Shown: one piece after another, positions 8,420-17,122 of the stretch
Layout of the letters: each line of letters opens with the position of its first letter
Numbering within the stretch: the first letter of the stretch is position 1
Notes under the pieces: model-generated
Databases searched by the model: none
What the model saw: the letters and a program-made list of their open reading frames with translations, nothing else
What the model was told of the DNA's origin: nothing
Made by a program: the position numbers and the translations under genes
Assembly: GCA_963827515.1 (NCBI GenBank)
Contig: CAWHBF010000025.1
Location: 186,001-250,000 of the forward strand
From: JABFSA01 sp963827515
GTDB taxonomy: Bacteria > Acidobacteriota > Vicinamibacteria > Vicinamibacterales > UBA2999
Length of the DNA: 64,000 bases
Reading direction: 5' to 3'

Positions 8420-9901
8420 TCAACGATCGAACGATTCTCGACGGGATGATTCGGTCAGCCGGATGACGTACCGCTCCGGATCCTTTCGGAACATCTCCTG
8501 CAACTCGCCGAGGCTGCGTGCGCCGCCGTAGCTGATGGCAGAGCAGAGGTGCTTCAACATGTCGCGGAGCAGCGGCCGTACGGAGCCGCGCGCCGGGACA
8601 CTGATTTCCATCCCTTCGGCACCGAGCGCCTCGACATCGGCGGCGTCGAGATCCTCCACGTCCAGGCGATCGACGATCGCTTCGAGCGATGCCATCCCTC
8701 GAAACACCTTGAAGGGGACCCTTACCGTTTTGTTCGATTCCGGGACGACGACGGGCTTCTGGACGACATCACCCGGTGTTTCCGTCGTGCCGGCAAACGC
8801 GCTCCCGAGCATCACGGTGTCGCCCCCGAAGGTCAGCGCCTGCACGAGCGCGCCATGGCGTCTGACGCCGCCGTCGGCAATGAGCGGCACGCGCCCTGCG
8901 GCGGCCCGGCATTCCACGAGCGCCTGCACTTGCGGCACGCCGAAGTTCGTGTTGAGACGCGTGGTGCACCCGCCGCCAGGGCCGATGCCGACCTTGATGC
9001 CGTCCACGCCGCGTTCCAGGAGGAACCGCACGCCCTCTCCCGTCGCGACGTTGCCTGCCACGAGTTCGACGTCCCCGAATCGTTTGCGGAACTCCGCAAT
9101 CGCGTCGGCCATCACGGACGAGTGGCCGTGTGCGATGTCGATGACGAGCACATCGACCTGGGCGCGGATGAGCTCGGCTGCTCGTTCTAGATAGTCACCC
9201 TTTGCGCCGATGGCCGCGCCCACTCGAAGCCGGCCCTGTGCGTCGCGTGTGGCGAAGGGAAGCTGCCGCTGGGCGATGAGATCTTTCGCCGTGATTAACC
9301 CCAGCAGCGTCCCATCGGCGCGCAGCAGGGGAAGCTTCTTCACCTTGTGCGTCCGCATCGTCTCTTCGGCTTGCGCCGTCCCGTCGTCACCGGTGTGCAC
9401 CACCAGCCGGTTGAGCGGCGTCATGCGTGATGCAACGGTTCCACTGAGATCCCCGAAGCGAAGATCGCGGGTCGTCAGCAGGCCCTGCACCCGGCGCTGA
9501 TCGTCGAGCACGACGAGCGTACCGACTCCGGTGTTCTGCATCCGGGCGGCCGCCGCCGAGAGGCTGTCTCCATCTCCGATCGTGTAGGGATCGCTGATGA
9601 CGCCGTGCTGCTTGCGCTTGACGATCTGGACCTCACGTACCTGCGGGTCGATCTCGCCGCTTCGAAAGCCGCGGTCGATGATCCCGATGCCACCCTCTTC
9701 CGCGACCGCGATGGCCATGGCGGACCGCGTCACCGTGTCCATGTTGGCAGAGACGATGGGCCGCTTGATCGTCAGACGCCTGGAGAAACGAGACGTGAGG
9801 TCGATCGTGGCAGGGTCGCGGCGTTCGACGACACTGTATTGCGGTGTGAAGAGGAAGTCGTCGAACGTGCAGCCGCGCACGAGGGAGAGTAGATCATTCA
9901 T
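8420..9901 (-). CDS. guaB: IMP dehydrogenase / GMP reductase family protein with CBS domains
   Basis: The 493-residue product has the IMPDH layout: a split TIM barrel with a CBS pair inserted at about residues 95-205, the catalytic loop GIGPGGGCTTR with its Cys, the DGGVRRHGALVQAL phosphate-binding strand and an FRGMASLEAI segment. Two departures from typical IMPDH are visible. The loop reads GGGC rather than GSIC, and the flap between GMAS and EGMEISVPARG has no Arg-Tyr pair, the residues that activate water in IMPDH. The C-terminal IRLTESS resembles GMP reductase tails. It could therefore convert IMP to XMP, or act as a CBS-containing GMP reductase as described for GuaB1-type proteins. The symbol is provisional. 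Confidence 0.75.
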   Translation of the reverse strand: MNDLLSLVRGCTFDDFLFTPQYSVVERRDPATIDLTSRFSRRLTIKRPIVSANMDTVTRSAMAIAVAEEGGIGIIDRGFRSGEIDPQVREVQIVKRKQHGVISDPYTIGDGDSLSAAAARMQNTGVGTLVVLDDQRRVQGLLTTRDLRFGDLSGTVASRMTPLNRLVVHTGDDGTAQAEETMRTHKVKKLPLLRADGTLLGLITAKDLIAQRQLPFATRDAQGRLRVGAAIGAKGDYLERAAELIRAQVDVLVIDIAHGHSSVMADAIAEFRKRFGDVELVAGNVATGEGVRFLLERGVDGIKVGIGPGGGCTTRLNTNFGVPQVQALVECRAAAGRVPLIADGGVRRHGALVQALTFGGDTVMLGSAFAGTTETPGDVVQKPVVVPESNKTVRVPFKVFRGMASLEAIVDRLDVEDLDAADVEALGAEGMEISVPARGSVRPLLRDMLKHLCSAISYGGARSLGELQEMFRKDPERYVIRLTESSRRESFDR

Positions 9902-9908
9902 AGGTTAG

Positions 9909-10001
9909 GGCCACAGAGACGCGGAGACACAGAGACACAGAGACACAGAGTTTCCTAACTTACTCTCTTTTGAAACTCTGTGTCTCCGTGCCTCTGTGGC
10001 C
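9909..10001 (-). repeat. Long hairpin of CACAGAGA-type repeats (family C)
   Basis: Degenerate 7-8-mers (ACAGAGAC, GGAGACAC) fill the left arm, and their complements fill the right. GGCCACAGAG (9909-9918) pairs with CTCTGTGGCC (9992-10001), and GAGACACAGAGTTTC (9940-9954) pairs with the mirrored GAAACTCTGTGTCTC (9972-9986). It lies between the IMPDH-like gene and the efflux operon, and may also act as a terminator for the efflux operon. Confidence 0.75.
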
Positions 10002-10023
10002 TGGAGAGGTGGCTGTCGCCGAG

Positions 10024-10668
10024 CTACAGGCCCGCAGCGTGACGCGTCCGGGCCGCGGCGACAATCTGCGCGTACTTGGCCTGCATCAGTTCCCACTCTG
10101 TCTCGACGAGTGAGACTCGGGCGTCGTTCAATTCGGTGGCGGTGATGACACCGTTCTCGTACGAAACCTCTGCGATGGAAAGCCCTTCGCGCGCCAGTTC
10201 CACAGCTTTCTCCTGAGTGGCAACGATCTCCCGTGCCCCTTCAAGCGCCGTGGACGCCGAGGCCAGTTCGAGGCGTGCGGCGTCGAGCGCTGCGTTCACG
10301 CCATGCTCGGCTTGACGCACCCGGGCCGACGCGGCGCTCCGTCGTGCGGACACCGCGGGCCCGTTGAAGAGCGGCACCCGAACACCCAGGCCGAACTGAA
10401 AGCTGCGGCTCGAGCCATCGAGCAGCGAGTCGAGCCCGTCTTCCTGGTGCTGGAAGCTACCCGACAGCGCGACAGTTGGCTTCCGCTCCGCGTTCGCCAG
10501 CGACACTTGACGTTCTGCCGTCTCGCGCTGCTGGCCGATGGCGCGGATGTCAGGACGACTTGCAATCGCTCCCTCGAGGACAACCCCATCCGGCAGCGAC
10601 GGCACGTCATCGAGGGAGCCGGAGAGCTGGAGCGGGTCGCCCTGCGGCAGTGAGAGGACGTTGCGCAC
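10024..10668 (-). CDS. TolC-like outer-membrane efflux domain, C-terminal half (separated by a frameshift)
   Basis: This 214-codon frame is the second half of an outer-membrane factor. It runs NVLSLPQGDPLQLSG, RPDIRAIGQQRETAERQVSLANAERKPTVALSGSF, then a second long coiled region ending in LNDARVSLVETEWELMQAKYAQIVAAAR. It continues the TolC-like domain that starts at the end of the upstream pump gene. Removing one base at about 10677 joins ARATLIRARSSASVV to YQAVRNVLSLPQ, exactly as in intact proteins of this family. The ATG at 10668 is probably not a real start. The full reconstructed gene runs 14449 to 10024 and encodes about 1,474 residues. Confidence 0.8.
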   Translation of the reverse strand: MRNVLSLPQGDPLQLSGSLDDVPSLPDGVVLEGAIASRPDIRAIGQQRETAERQVSLANAERKPTVALSGSFQHQEDGLDSLLDGSSRSFQFGLGVRVPLFNGPAVSARRSAASARVRQAEHGVNAALDAARLELASASTALEGAREIVATQEKAVELAREGLSIAEVSYENGVITATELNDARVSLVETEWELMQAKYAQIVAAARTRHAAGL

Positions 10669-13600
10669 TGCCTGGTAAGACGACGGAGGCGGAGCTGCGC
10701 GCCCGTATCAGCGTGGCCCGAGCGTTGGCCAACTCGACCTCAGCGCGCAGCACGTCGAGCCGCGCGGCAGAACCAGCCTCGAAACGCACCTTCGCGAGAT
10801 CGAGATGTCGTTCGGCAATATCGACGCCTTCGGTCGCTACCCGAACGCCCTGATCGGCCGTCAGCGCTGCATAGAACGTCTCGTACACCCGGAGCGTGAG
10901 CCCCTGCTCCGCACGCACGACTTCGAGCCGACTTCCTTCGCTTGCAGCCGCCTGCGCTCCATACGCGTGCGAGAGGCGTCCCCCGGTGTAGAGGGGCTGC
11001 GTCAGATCGAAACGCACGATGTTGACGCGTGTCAGGTTGGCGCGAAATGTCTGCTCACTCTCGGCAAAGATTCCCGCCGGAATCCGAAGGATCGGCGATT
11101 CCTGGAGCGGCGTGTAGAGAAAGTTGAAATCGAGGGAAGGCAAGAACGCCGCGCGCGCCTCGAGAACGTTGGCCTGGCTTTCGCTGAATCGTTCCCTGGT
11201 GCCCTTCAGCCCCTCATTTCTCGACGCGGCGAGATCCAACGCACGGTCGATGGTCAGCGGCGCCGCCAGGGGCGATGGAGCCTGAGCGAATACCGAGGCC
11301 ACGCTCAGAAAGGCTCCGACGAGCGCGAGCAGCACCAGCACACCGGTGACGCGAGCCGCGGTACGAAGACCTGGGGGCAGCGGCGCCTGTCGCCACGCCT
11401 TGACGCGTGCCACGGCGCCCTCGAGCAACAAGTAGGCCACCGGTACGACGACAAGCGTCAGCAGCGTCGATGTGATCAGGCCTCCAATCGTGGCAATCGA
11501 GATCGGTGCGCGGAACTCGCTGCCGTCGCCATTGGCCCAGGCCGATGGGAGCATCCCGAGAATCATGGCGACAGTCGTCATCACGATCGGCCTGAGTCGC
11601 ACCGGCCCCGCCTGGAGGAGGGCTTCCTTCAACGCGAGTCCTCCGTGACGAAGCTGGTTCGTGTAGTCCACCAGGAGGATGGCGTTCTTCGTCACCAGCC
11701 CCATCAGCATGACGACGCCAATCATGGCGGGCATGCCGAGGTTCATTCCCATGGCCAGCAGCAAGAGCAGCGCCCCGACGAGCGCCAGGGGCAACGAGAG
11801 CATGATGATGAACGGCTGGAGGAACGACTCGAACTGCGACGACAGCACGATATAGATGAAGGCAATCGCCAGAATCATCGCGAGCCCCATGGCCGCCGCG
11901 GACTCCTGCATCAACTCGACGTCGCCCGCGAATCCCCACTCGAAGGTGGAGGGCATGGAGACCGACTCCACGACGCGCTGCACGTCGGCTGTCACCTGAC
12001 CCAGCGCGTAGCCGCTCGCCAGATCGATGCCAATCTTCGCCTGCTTCCGCCGCTGTTCGCGATCGATGTTGCTCGGCCCAACGGCGGGAGCGAACCGGAC
12101 GATGTCGCTCGCGCGGACAGCCGCGCCGGTCGGCGAGTAGAGCGGCGCCCGCAGCATCGCCTCTGGGTTGTTGCGGTACTCGGGTGCGAGTCGAACTCTG
12201 ATGTCATGCTCGCGGTCGCCGTCGCGCAGGCGTGTGGGGACTACACCTTCGACCATGCCTCGGAGTTGCATCGCGACGCTGCCGACACTGAATCCCATGT
12301 CGGCGGCGAGCGAACGATTGACTCGCGCCACCACTTCTGGCTGGCCGCTCACGAGGCTGTTGCTGACGTCAACGGCCCCTGGAATCTCTCGGACCTTGGC
12401 CTGGATCTCGCTGGCGATCCGTTGGAGCGTCACCAGATCGTTCCCGCGAACGAAGACGTTGATCGGGGGTTCGTAGGGAGCGCCCTGCATGAACTCAGGG
12501 TCGCCAACCTTGCCGTCCACGAAGGGAATGTCCGCAAGGAGTGCGCGGACCTGTTCCTTGATCTCCCCGATCCCTCGCTCCCGCTGATCCTTCTTCGTGG
12601 TGCGCACGCGAAGGCTCGACGCCCTGGTCTGCCCATTCACGCCCACGGTGCTGAATACCTGCGTGACTTCCGGGATCTCCAGCAGTGAGCGTTCCACACC
12701 TGAGACGGTCGCGACGCTCTGGTCGAACGAGGTTCCTGGGGGCAGCTCGACGATCACAAGAAACTCGCCCCGATCCTCGGCAGGGACGAACTCCGTCGCC
12801 ATCATCGTCGCCGCGCTCAAGCTGCCAAGGAACACCGCGGCGGCGACTCCCAGGGTTTTCCAGGGATTGTTGAGCGCGACCGCGAGGATACGGTGATATC
12901 CGCGGTCCAGACTGTCGTACGCCCGGCCCATCCGTTCGAACAGTCTTCCGGTCCGCGAGCGCGTGCGCTCCTCGGGCGGAATGAAGCGGACGAACCGTGA
13001 CGAGAGCATGGGGTCGAGCGTAAAGGCGACGAGGAGCGACATCGCCACCGCGAAAGCAATGGTCAGCGCAAACGACTTGAAGAACTGGCCGACGATGCCC
13101 GTCATGAAGCCGACGGGAAGGAAGACCGCCAGAATCGTGAACGTCGTGGCCATGACGGCGAGGCCGATCTCCGATGTGCCACGGCGTGCCGCGGTCATCG
13201 GATCTTCGCCGTGCTCCAAGTGCCGGAAGATGTTCTCCCGTACCACGACGGCGTCGTCGATCAGGATGCCGATGACGAGTGACAGCGCCATCAGCGTCAT
13301 CATGTTGATGGTGAAGCCGGCCACCCACATGAAGAAGAAGGTAGAAATGACGGATGTCGGCAGGGCCAGGGCAGTGATGAGCGTGGACCGCCAATCGCGC
13401 ATGAAGACGAAGATCACGAGCACGGCCATCAAGCCGCCGAAGATGATGGCCTCGCGCACCTGCGCGACGTTCTCCTTGATGAACTCAGAATCGTCGTGCA
13501 CCGCCTTGATTTGCAGGGCGGGGAACGTGGCGCGCGCGCGTTCGAGCGTTGTCTGAATCCGCTCCGCGATCGCAGCGGTATTGCCGCCCGACTGCTTCAT

Positions 13601-14449
13601 GATTGAGAAGGACACGGCGTCGGCGCCATCCAGTCTGGTCGTGGATGTTCGTTCCTCGAAGCCGTCAACCACGCGACCAATGTCGCGGAGTCGAACCGTG
13701 GAGCCGCCGGCGGATCGCAGGATCACGTTTTCGATTTCGTCGACCGTCGTGAATTCGCCCTTCGTCCGGAGCGCAATCGTCTGCCCCGGCTGCTGCATTT
13801 GTCCGCCAGGCAAGTCCAGGTTGTCCGCAGCAAGCGCCTCGGCCACGATCGACACCGGCAAGCCGAGCGCCTCGAGACGGCCGGGATCGAGTTCCACCTG
13901 GATCTCACGCACCTCGCCGCCGTTCACTTCGACCGCCGCCACGCCGTCGATCTGTTCCAGGAGCGGCTTCAAGTCGTCTTCCACTTGCCGACGCGTCACG
14001 TCCGATCGTTGTGACGATGAGACGGCGAACGTCATGATCGGGAGCGCCGAGACGTCGAACCGGACGATGGTCGGGTCTTCGATCTGTTCAGGGAGGCGAC
14101 TGCGAATCGCAGCCACTTTCTCACGCACTTCGGCGGCCGCGGTTTGGGGATCGACCTCGAGGCGCAACTCCAGTCCGATGAGCGCGCGCGACTCGGTCGA
14201 GGTGGACATGACGCGCTTGACGCCGTTGATGCCCGCGACGGCATCCTCGATCGGTCTTGTGACGAGGGTCTCAACTTCCTCCGGGGACGCGCCCGGATAG
14301 ACCACGCTGATATTGACGAAGGGGAAGTTGACCTCGGGGAAGAGGTCGATGCCCAGGCGCGTGAGCGACACGATGCCCAGCACCATGAAGCTCATGATGA
14401 CCATCGTCGCGAAGACGGGTCTGCGGATGGAGAGGTCAGAGATCCACAT
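10607..14449 (-). CDS. RND efflux pump (AcrB/HAE-1 type) fused to a TolC-like domain
   Basis: The first about 1,030 residues are a complete RND inner-membrane transporter. They comprise MWISDLSIRRPVFATMVI at TM1, two large periplasmic loops and the TM4 motif LVIGILIDDAVVVREN with the proton-relay Asp pair, ending LVVVPVAYLLLEG. The frame does not stop. After a basic linker comes an extra hydrophobic segment (VTGVLVLLALVGAFLSVASVFAQ), shaped like a signal peptide, and then the N-terminal half of an outer-membrane factor (TIDRALDLAASRNEGLKG...PLYTGGRL). The frame is lost at about 10677, after which the last codons are out of register. It is the third gene of a tetR-adaptor-pump operon with a 6-base gap. 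The substrate is probably hydrophobic drugs or solvents, but this is not determinable. Confidence 0.9.
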   Translation of the reverse strand: MWISDLSIRRPVFATMVIMSFMVLGIVSLTRLGIDLFPEVNFPFVNISVVYPGASPEEVETLVTRPIEDAVAGINGVKRVMSTSTESRALIGLELRLEVDPQTAAAEVREKVAAIRSRLPEQIEDPTIVRFDVSALPIMTFAVSSSQRSDVTRRQVEDDLKPLLEQIDGVAAVEVNGGEVREIQVELDPGRLEALGLPVSIVAEALAADNLDLPGGQMQQPGQTIALRTKGEFTTVDEIENVILRSAGGSTVRLRDIGRVVDGFEERTSTTRLDGADAVSFSIMKQSGGNTAAIAERIQTTLERARATFPALQIKAVHDDSEFIKENVAQVREAIIFGGLMAVLVIFVFMRDWRSTLITALALPTSVISTFFFMWVAGFTINMMTLMALSLVIGILIDDAVVVRENIFRHLEHGEDPMTAARRGTSEIGLAVMATTFTILAVFLPVGFMTGIVGQFFKSFALTIAFAVAMSLLVAFTLDPMLSSRFVRFIPPEERTRSRTGRLFERMGRAYDSLDRGYHRILAVALNNPWKTLGVAAAVFLGSLSAATMMATEFVPAEDRGEFLVIVELPPGTSFDQSVATVSGVERSLLEIPEVTQVFSTVGVNGQTRASSLRVRTTKKDQRERGIGEIKEQVRALLADIPFVDGKVGDPEFMQGAPYEPPINVFVRGNDLVTLQRIASEIQAKVREIPGAVDVSNSLVSGQPEVVARVNRSLAADMGFSVGSVAMQLRGMVEGVVPTRLRDGDREHDIRVRLAPEYRNNPEAMLRAPLYSPTGAAVRASDIVRFAPAVGPSNIDREQRRKQAKIGIDLASGYALGQVTADVQRVVESVSMPSTFEWGFAGDVELMQESAAAMGLAMILAIAFIYIVLSSQFESFLQPFIIMLSLPLALVGALLLLLAMGMNLGMPAMIGVVMLMGLVTKNAILLVDYTNQLRHGGLALKEALLQAGPVRLRPIVMTTVAMILGMLPSAWANGDGSEFRAPISIATIGGLITSTLLTLVVVPVAYLLLEGAVARVKAWRQAPLPPGLRTAARVTGVLVLLALVGAFLSVASVFAQAPSPLAAPLTIDRALDLAASRNEGLKGTRERFSESQANVLEARAAFLPSLDFNFLYTPLQESPILRIPAGIFAESEQTFRANLTRVNIVRFDLTQPLYTGGRLSHAYGAQAAASEGSRLEVVRAEQGLTLRVYETFYAALTADQGVRVATEGVDIAERHLDLAKVRFEAGSAARLDVLRAEVELANARATLIRARSSASVVLPGSAQRPLTAAGRPAPALRLPR

Positions 14450-14455
14450 GGACGA

Positions 14456-15643
14456 TTACCGTGCGAAAACGGGGTTGACCTTGGCGCCCGTCGCCACATC
14501 CTGACGGGCGTCGGACACGATCGTGTCTCCGGCGCTCAGACCGGCGGCGATCTCGGTGACGACGCCGTCGGTCAGTCCCTCGGTCACCGGCACCGCCTGA
14601 ATGGTGTCGGCTTGGATGCGGAGTGCCACGCGCTTTCCATCCCGGGTCGTGACGGCATCGCGCGGCACGGTCAGTACTTGTTCGGCGCGCTTGAGCGGGA
14701 TGGCCGCCGAGCCGTACATGCCCGACAGCACGGTCGAGCCGGGGTTCGCCATACGAACCTCGATTCGGAAGTGGCGGTTCCGTGCGTCGATCTCCGGCGC
14801 GATGGCGGCAACGCGCCCCTCGAAGACCTGGCCTGGGAGAGCCTGCGCGGTGACGCGTGCGGGCATGCCGACGCGAAGGCGGCCGGCCTCGAGCTCTGAC
14901 ACGCCGGCTTCGAGCTTCATGACACGCAGGTCTGCGATGACCACCACAGGCTCGTCGCCGGGCCCAACCAGGCTCCCCGCGTCGTAGTGCCGCTCGACGA
15001 TGACCCCATCGACGGGCGAGGTGAGAGTCGTGTCGCGCTGTACCTCACCGGCGCGGCGCAGAGCCGCTTGTGCCTGCGCGAGGTTGGCCTGTGCGAGGTC
15101 GCGTTGCGCGACCGCCGACCGCCTGCTGGTGTCGGCTGCGTCGAGACGCTGCTTCGGCAGGGCGCCACGCTCGAAGAGGTTCTGCGCGCGCTCGTGCTCG
15201 AGGATGGCGTTCGCCAGAGACGCTTCGGCGGCCTCGACCCCCGCGCGCGCGACGTTCACCGTCGCGGTGGCTGCGTCCACCTGCGCGTCGATCTCACGGC
15301 GGTCGATGGAGGCGACCACCTGTCCCGCACGGACGCGATCGCCGATGTCCACGGCAACGCTCGAGAGCGTGCCGGGGAGCTTCGCTCTGATCTCGACACG
15401 TGTCTGGGGCATGAAATTGCCGGAAATCTGGAGTGACGACTCGAGATCGCTGACGCCGACCTCGAGCGCCGCCACGTCGATGCGGTGCTCCGACAGGGCC
15501 ACTTCAGCCGAGGCAGCGGATTCGGTCTCGCTGCAGGCGGGGAGTGACCCGAGCGCGAGCAGCGCGACGATGCCGAGCGCTCGGACGCGCCCGATGCGCG
15601 GGAGCGAAAGAGGGAGCGAGCGAAGCCAAGAGTTACGAATCAT
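14456..15643 (-). CDS. RND efflux periplasmic adaptor lipoprotein (membrane fusion protein)
   Basis: The 395-residue product has a signal peptide with a lipobox (LGSLPAC), so it is probably an inner-membrane-anchored lipoprotein. Visible parts are the lipoyl half-motif GTLSSVAVDIGDRVRAGQVVASID (about residues 90-113), a coiled hairpin rich in Ala/Glu/Arg (about 115-190), the second lipoyl half TLTSPVDGVIVERHYDAGSLV, a beta-barrel domain and a membrane-proximal domain ending DVATGAKVNPVF. It bridges the pump downstream to the outer-membrane channel. It overlaps the tetR gene by 11 bases, which implies one transcript under that regulator. Confidence 0.93.
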   Translation of the reverse strand: MIRNSWLRSLPLSLPRIGRVRALGIVALLALGSLPACSETESAASAEVALSEHRIDVAALEVGVSDLESSLQISGNFMPQTRVEIRAKLPGTLSSVAVDIGDRVRAGQVVASIDRREIDAQVDAATATVNVARAGVEAAEASLANAILEHERAQNLFERGALPKQRLDAADTSRRSAVAQRDLAQANLAQAQAALRRAGEVQRDTTLTSPVDGVIVERHYDAGSLVGPGDEPVVVIADLRVMKLEAGVSELEAGRLRVGMPARVTAQALPGQVFEGRVAAIAPEIDARNRHFRIEVRMANPGSTVLSGMYGSAAIPLKRAEQVLTVPRDAVTTRDGKRVALRIQADTIQAVPVTEGLTDGVVTEIAAGLSAGDTIVSDARQDVATGAKVNPVFAR

Positions 15644-16319
15644 GGAGCACCTTTGAAGAGACGCCTACTGCGTGGAAGGGGCAGTCAGAGGCAACGAAGG
15701 TCGTGCCGACGTCTGTTGTGAATCCTGCGAGCATCGTTTCGAGCAGGTCGTGGGCCAGCGCGTCGGGGTCTTCGGCCGGGGCGAGGCGATGAGCGAGGCC
15801 GATCGTCGCGGCGCCGAGCATGCCCACCCACAATACGTGCAGCGCCGCGGCCGGGTTCAGGCGCTTCGAGAACTGTCCGCGCTCGATGCAGGCTTGAATG
15901 TCGGCCTCGAAGAGCGCCGTTGTTTCCTGGAAGAACTCGAACCGCTGAAAGTCCTGGTTGAGGCTGGGCACGGAGCGATCGACGAACATCAGATCGAAGT
16001 ACTCCGGGTGCGTCTTGGAGAACTGATAGAACGCCCACAGTCCGCCCCGCACGCGGTCGAACGGATCCGCGATCTGCGCGCAGGCGGCGCCTCCGCAACT
16101 GGCGAGCAGCCGAAAGCCCTCTTCGGCGAGGGCGAAAAAGATGTCGTCTTTGCTGGGGAAGTAGCTGTAGATCGCCGCCGGGCTGTACTCGATGCGTTCC
16201 GCGATCTTCCGCATCGAAACGTTGCGGTAGCCCTCGGTGACGAACAGTTCGCGCGCCGCGGTCAGAATGGCCTCGCTGATCCGGTCACGCTCTCGTTGCT
16301 GGCGTTCCTTTGTGCCCAT
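15633..16319 (-). CDS. TetR-family transcriptional regulator of the efflux operon
   Basis: The product has 228 residues from the ATG at 16319 (a TTG at 16328 is possible). The N-terminal helix-turn-helix is classical: ILTAARELFVTEGYRNVSMRKIAERIEYSPAAIYSYFPSKDDI (about residues 15-60). The C-terminal ligand-binding domain (RGGLWAFYQFSKTHPEYFDLMFVDRS) is of the common multidrug/fatty-acid type. It is first in the operon with the adaptor and pump. A near-palindromic operator candidate lies 17-31 bases upstream of its start, so autorepression together with pump repression is the simplest model. Confidence 0.9.
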   Translation of the reverse strand: MGTKERQQRERDRISEAILTAARELFVTEGYRNVSMRKIAERIEYSPAAIYSYFPSKDDIFFALAEEGFRLLASCGGAACAQIADPFDRVRGGLWAFYQFSKTHPEYFDLMFVDRSVPSLNQDFQRFEFFQETTALFEADIQACIERGQFSKRLNPAAALHVLWVGMLGAATIGLAHRLAPAEDPDALAHDLLETMLAGFTTDVGTTFVASDCPFHAVGVSSKVLHDS

Positions 16320-16335
16320 GAACACCAATCATGTA

Positions 16336-16350
16336 CTAAACAGTGTTCAG
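16336..16350. promoter_or_regulatory. Putative TetR operator
   Basis: CTAAACAGTGTTCAG matches its own reverse complement at 12 of 15 positions. It also lies within a wider TGAACAC (16319-16325) / GTGTTCA (16343-16349) inverted repeat. Its position just upstream of the tetR start suits autoregulation. Confidence 0.55.
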
Positions 16351-16577
16351 ATGTCTAATGGTGTTTGTCGCGCACCGCATCAAGTCTCGCAAGTTTCCGT
16401 CCCAGCCTGGTTGGTGGCTGCTGCTGGCCGTGTAACCACATGCGGACCAACAACTTGCCTGCGAATGTCGACCACGGAGCCATGTCGGAGACGGCCGGGG
16501 CTTGTGGACAGAGTGCGGAAAAACCGGCGGTTCGGTGCGCAAATGGCGGCAGGCGATCCGAACAATAATGATTGCCG
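16351..16577. other. Intergenic region with no gene seen
   Basis: This is about 230 bases between the divergent efflux operon and the membrane-protein operon. No open frame with a plausible start, no tRNA-like fold and no repeat family member was found. It should hold the two divergent promoters. Confidence 0.4.
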
Positions 16578-16952
16578 ATGGCGCGCTCGAAGACGACCAC
16601 GTATCTCATCTGCGCCGCGGCGTGGGCGGTGCCAGGGGCCGGCCACCTGTGGCTTGGCCGGCTGCAGAAGGGGTTCGTGCTCCTTATCGCGCTCCCGCTG
16701 ATGTTCATCACAGGTCTGCTGCTCGACGGTCGCCTGTTTCCGTTCGAGCTCGGGCAACCGCTCGTGGCCCTGGCCGCGTTTGCCGACGTCGGGATGGGCG
16801 TGCCGTACCTCATCGCCAGCGCGATGGGCGGGGGATCGGGAAACGTCATCGCCCAGAACTTCGAGTACGGCAACGCGTTTCTGATCGTCGCCGGCCTGCT
16901 CAACATGCTGGTCGTGCTCGACGCGTTCGACACCGCGGAGGGGCGCAAGTGA
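16578..16952 (+). CDS. Four-helix small membrane protein (possibly DUF6677-like)
   Basis: The product has 124 residues from the ATG at 16578. It has hydrophobic segments at about residues 8-22, 30-48, 60-80 and 95-112, with a conserved-looking PGAGHLWLGRLQKGFVLL turn near the N-terminus. That turn recalls the TM2/GxGxxxLG hairpin of small membrane proteins that carry a Gly-rich helix hairpin. The relation to DUF6677 is from memory and unverified. It overlaps the next small gene by GTGA, so the two are likely co-translated. Function unknown. Confidence 0.7.
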   Translation: MARSKTTTYLICAAAWAVPGAGHLWLGRLQKGFVLLIALPLMFITGLLLDGRLFPFELGQPLVALAAFADVGMGVPYLIASAMGGGSGNVIAQNFEYGNAFLIVAGLLNMLVVLDAFDTAEGRK

Positions 16953-17122
16953 GCACGCATCTTGGAGCCATGGTGCTGTTCGCGCTGTTCGTTTCTGTGG
17001 TCTTCGCCACGTTGATGCGCGATGAACCGACGGCGCAGGTGCGTCTGGGATTGCGGTTGTTCGGCGGACTCGTCGGTGGTGGAATTCTGGCCGGCTGGCT
17101 GCTATACCCGCTGCCGTTCTGA
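16949..17122 (+). CDS. 57-residue membrane protein
   Basis: The GTG at 16949 overlaps the upstream stop (GTGA). The product has two hydrophobic helices (about residues 6-21 and 34-52) separated by MRDEPTAQVRLGLR. It ends exactly where the next GTG start begins, so the reading frame is held between two coupled genes. That is good evidence it is translated. No family recognised. Confidence 0.65.
   Translation: MSTHLGAMVLFALFVSVVFATLMRDEPTAQVRLGLRLFGGLVGGGILAGWLLYPLPF

Noticed and set aside
10805..12688. A 627-codon open frame on the plus strand opposite the RND pump.
   Set aside because: It is antisense to a well-conserved transporter, its translation is rich in Arg/His/Glu without any domain, and long antisense frames are expected at this GC content.
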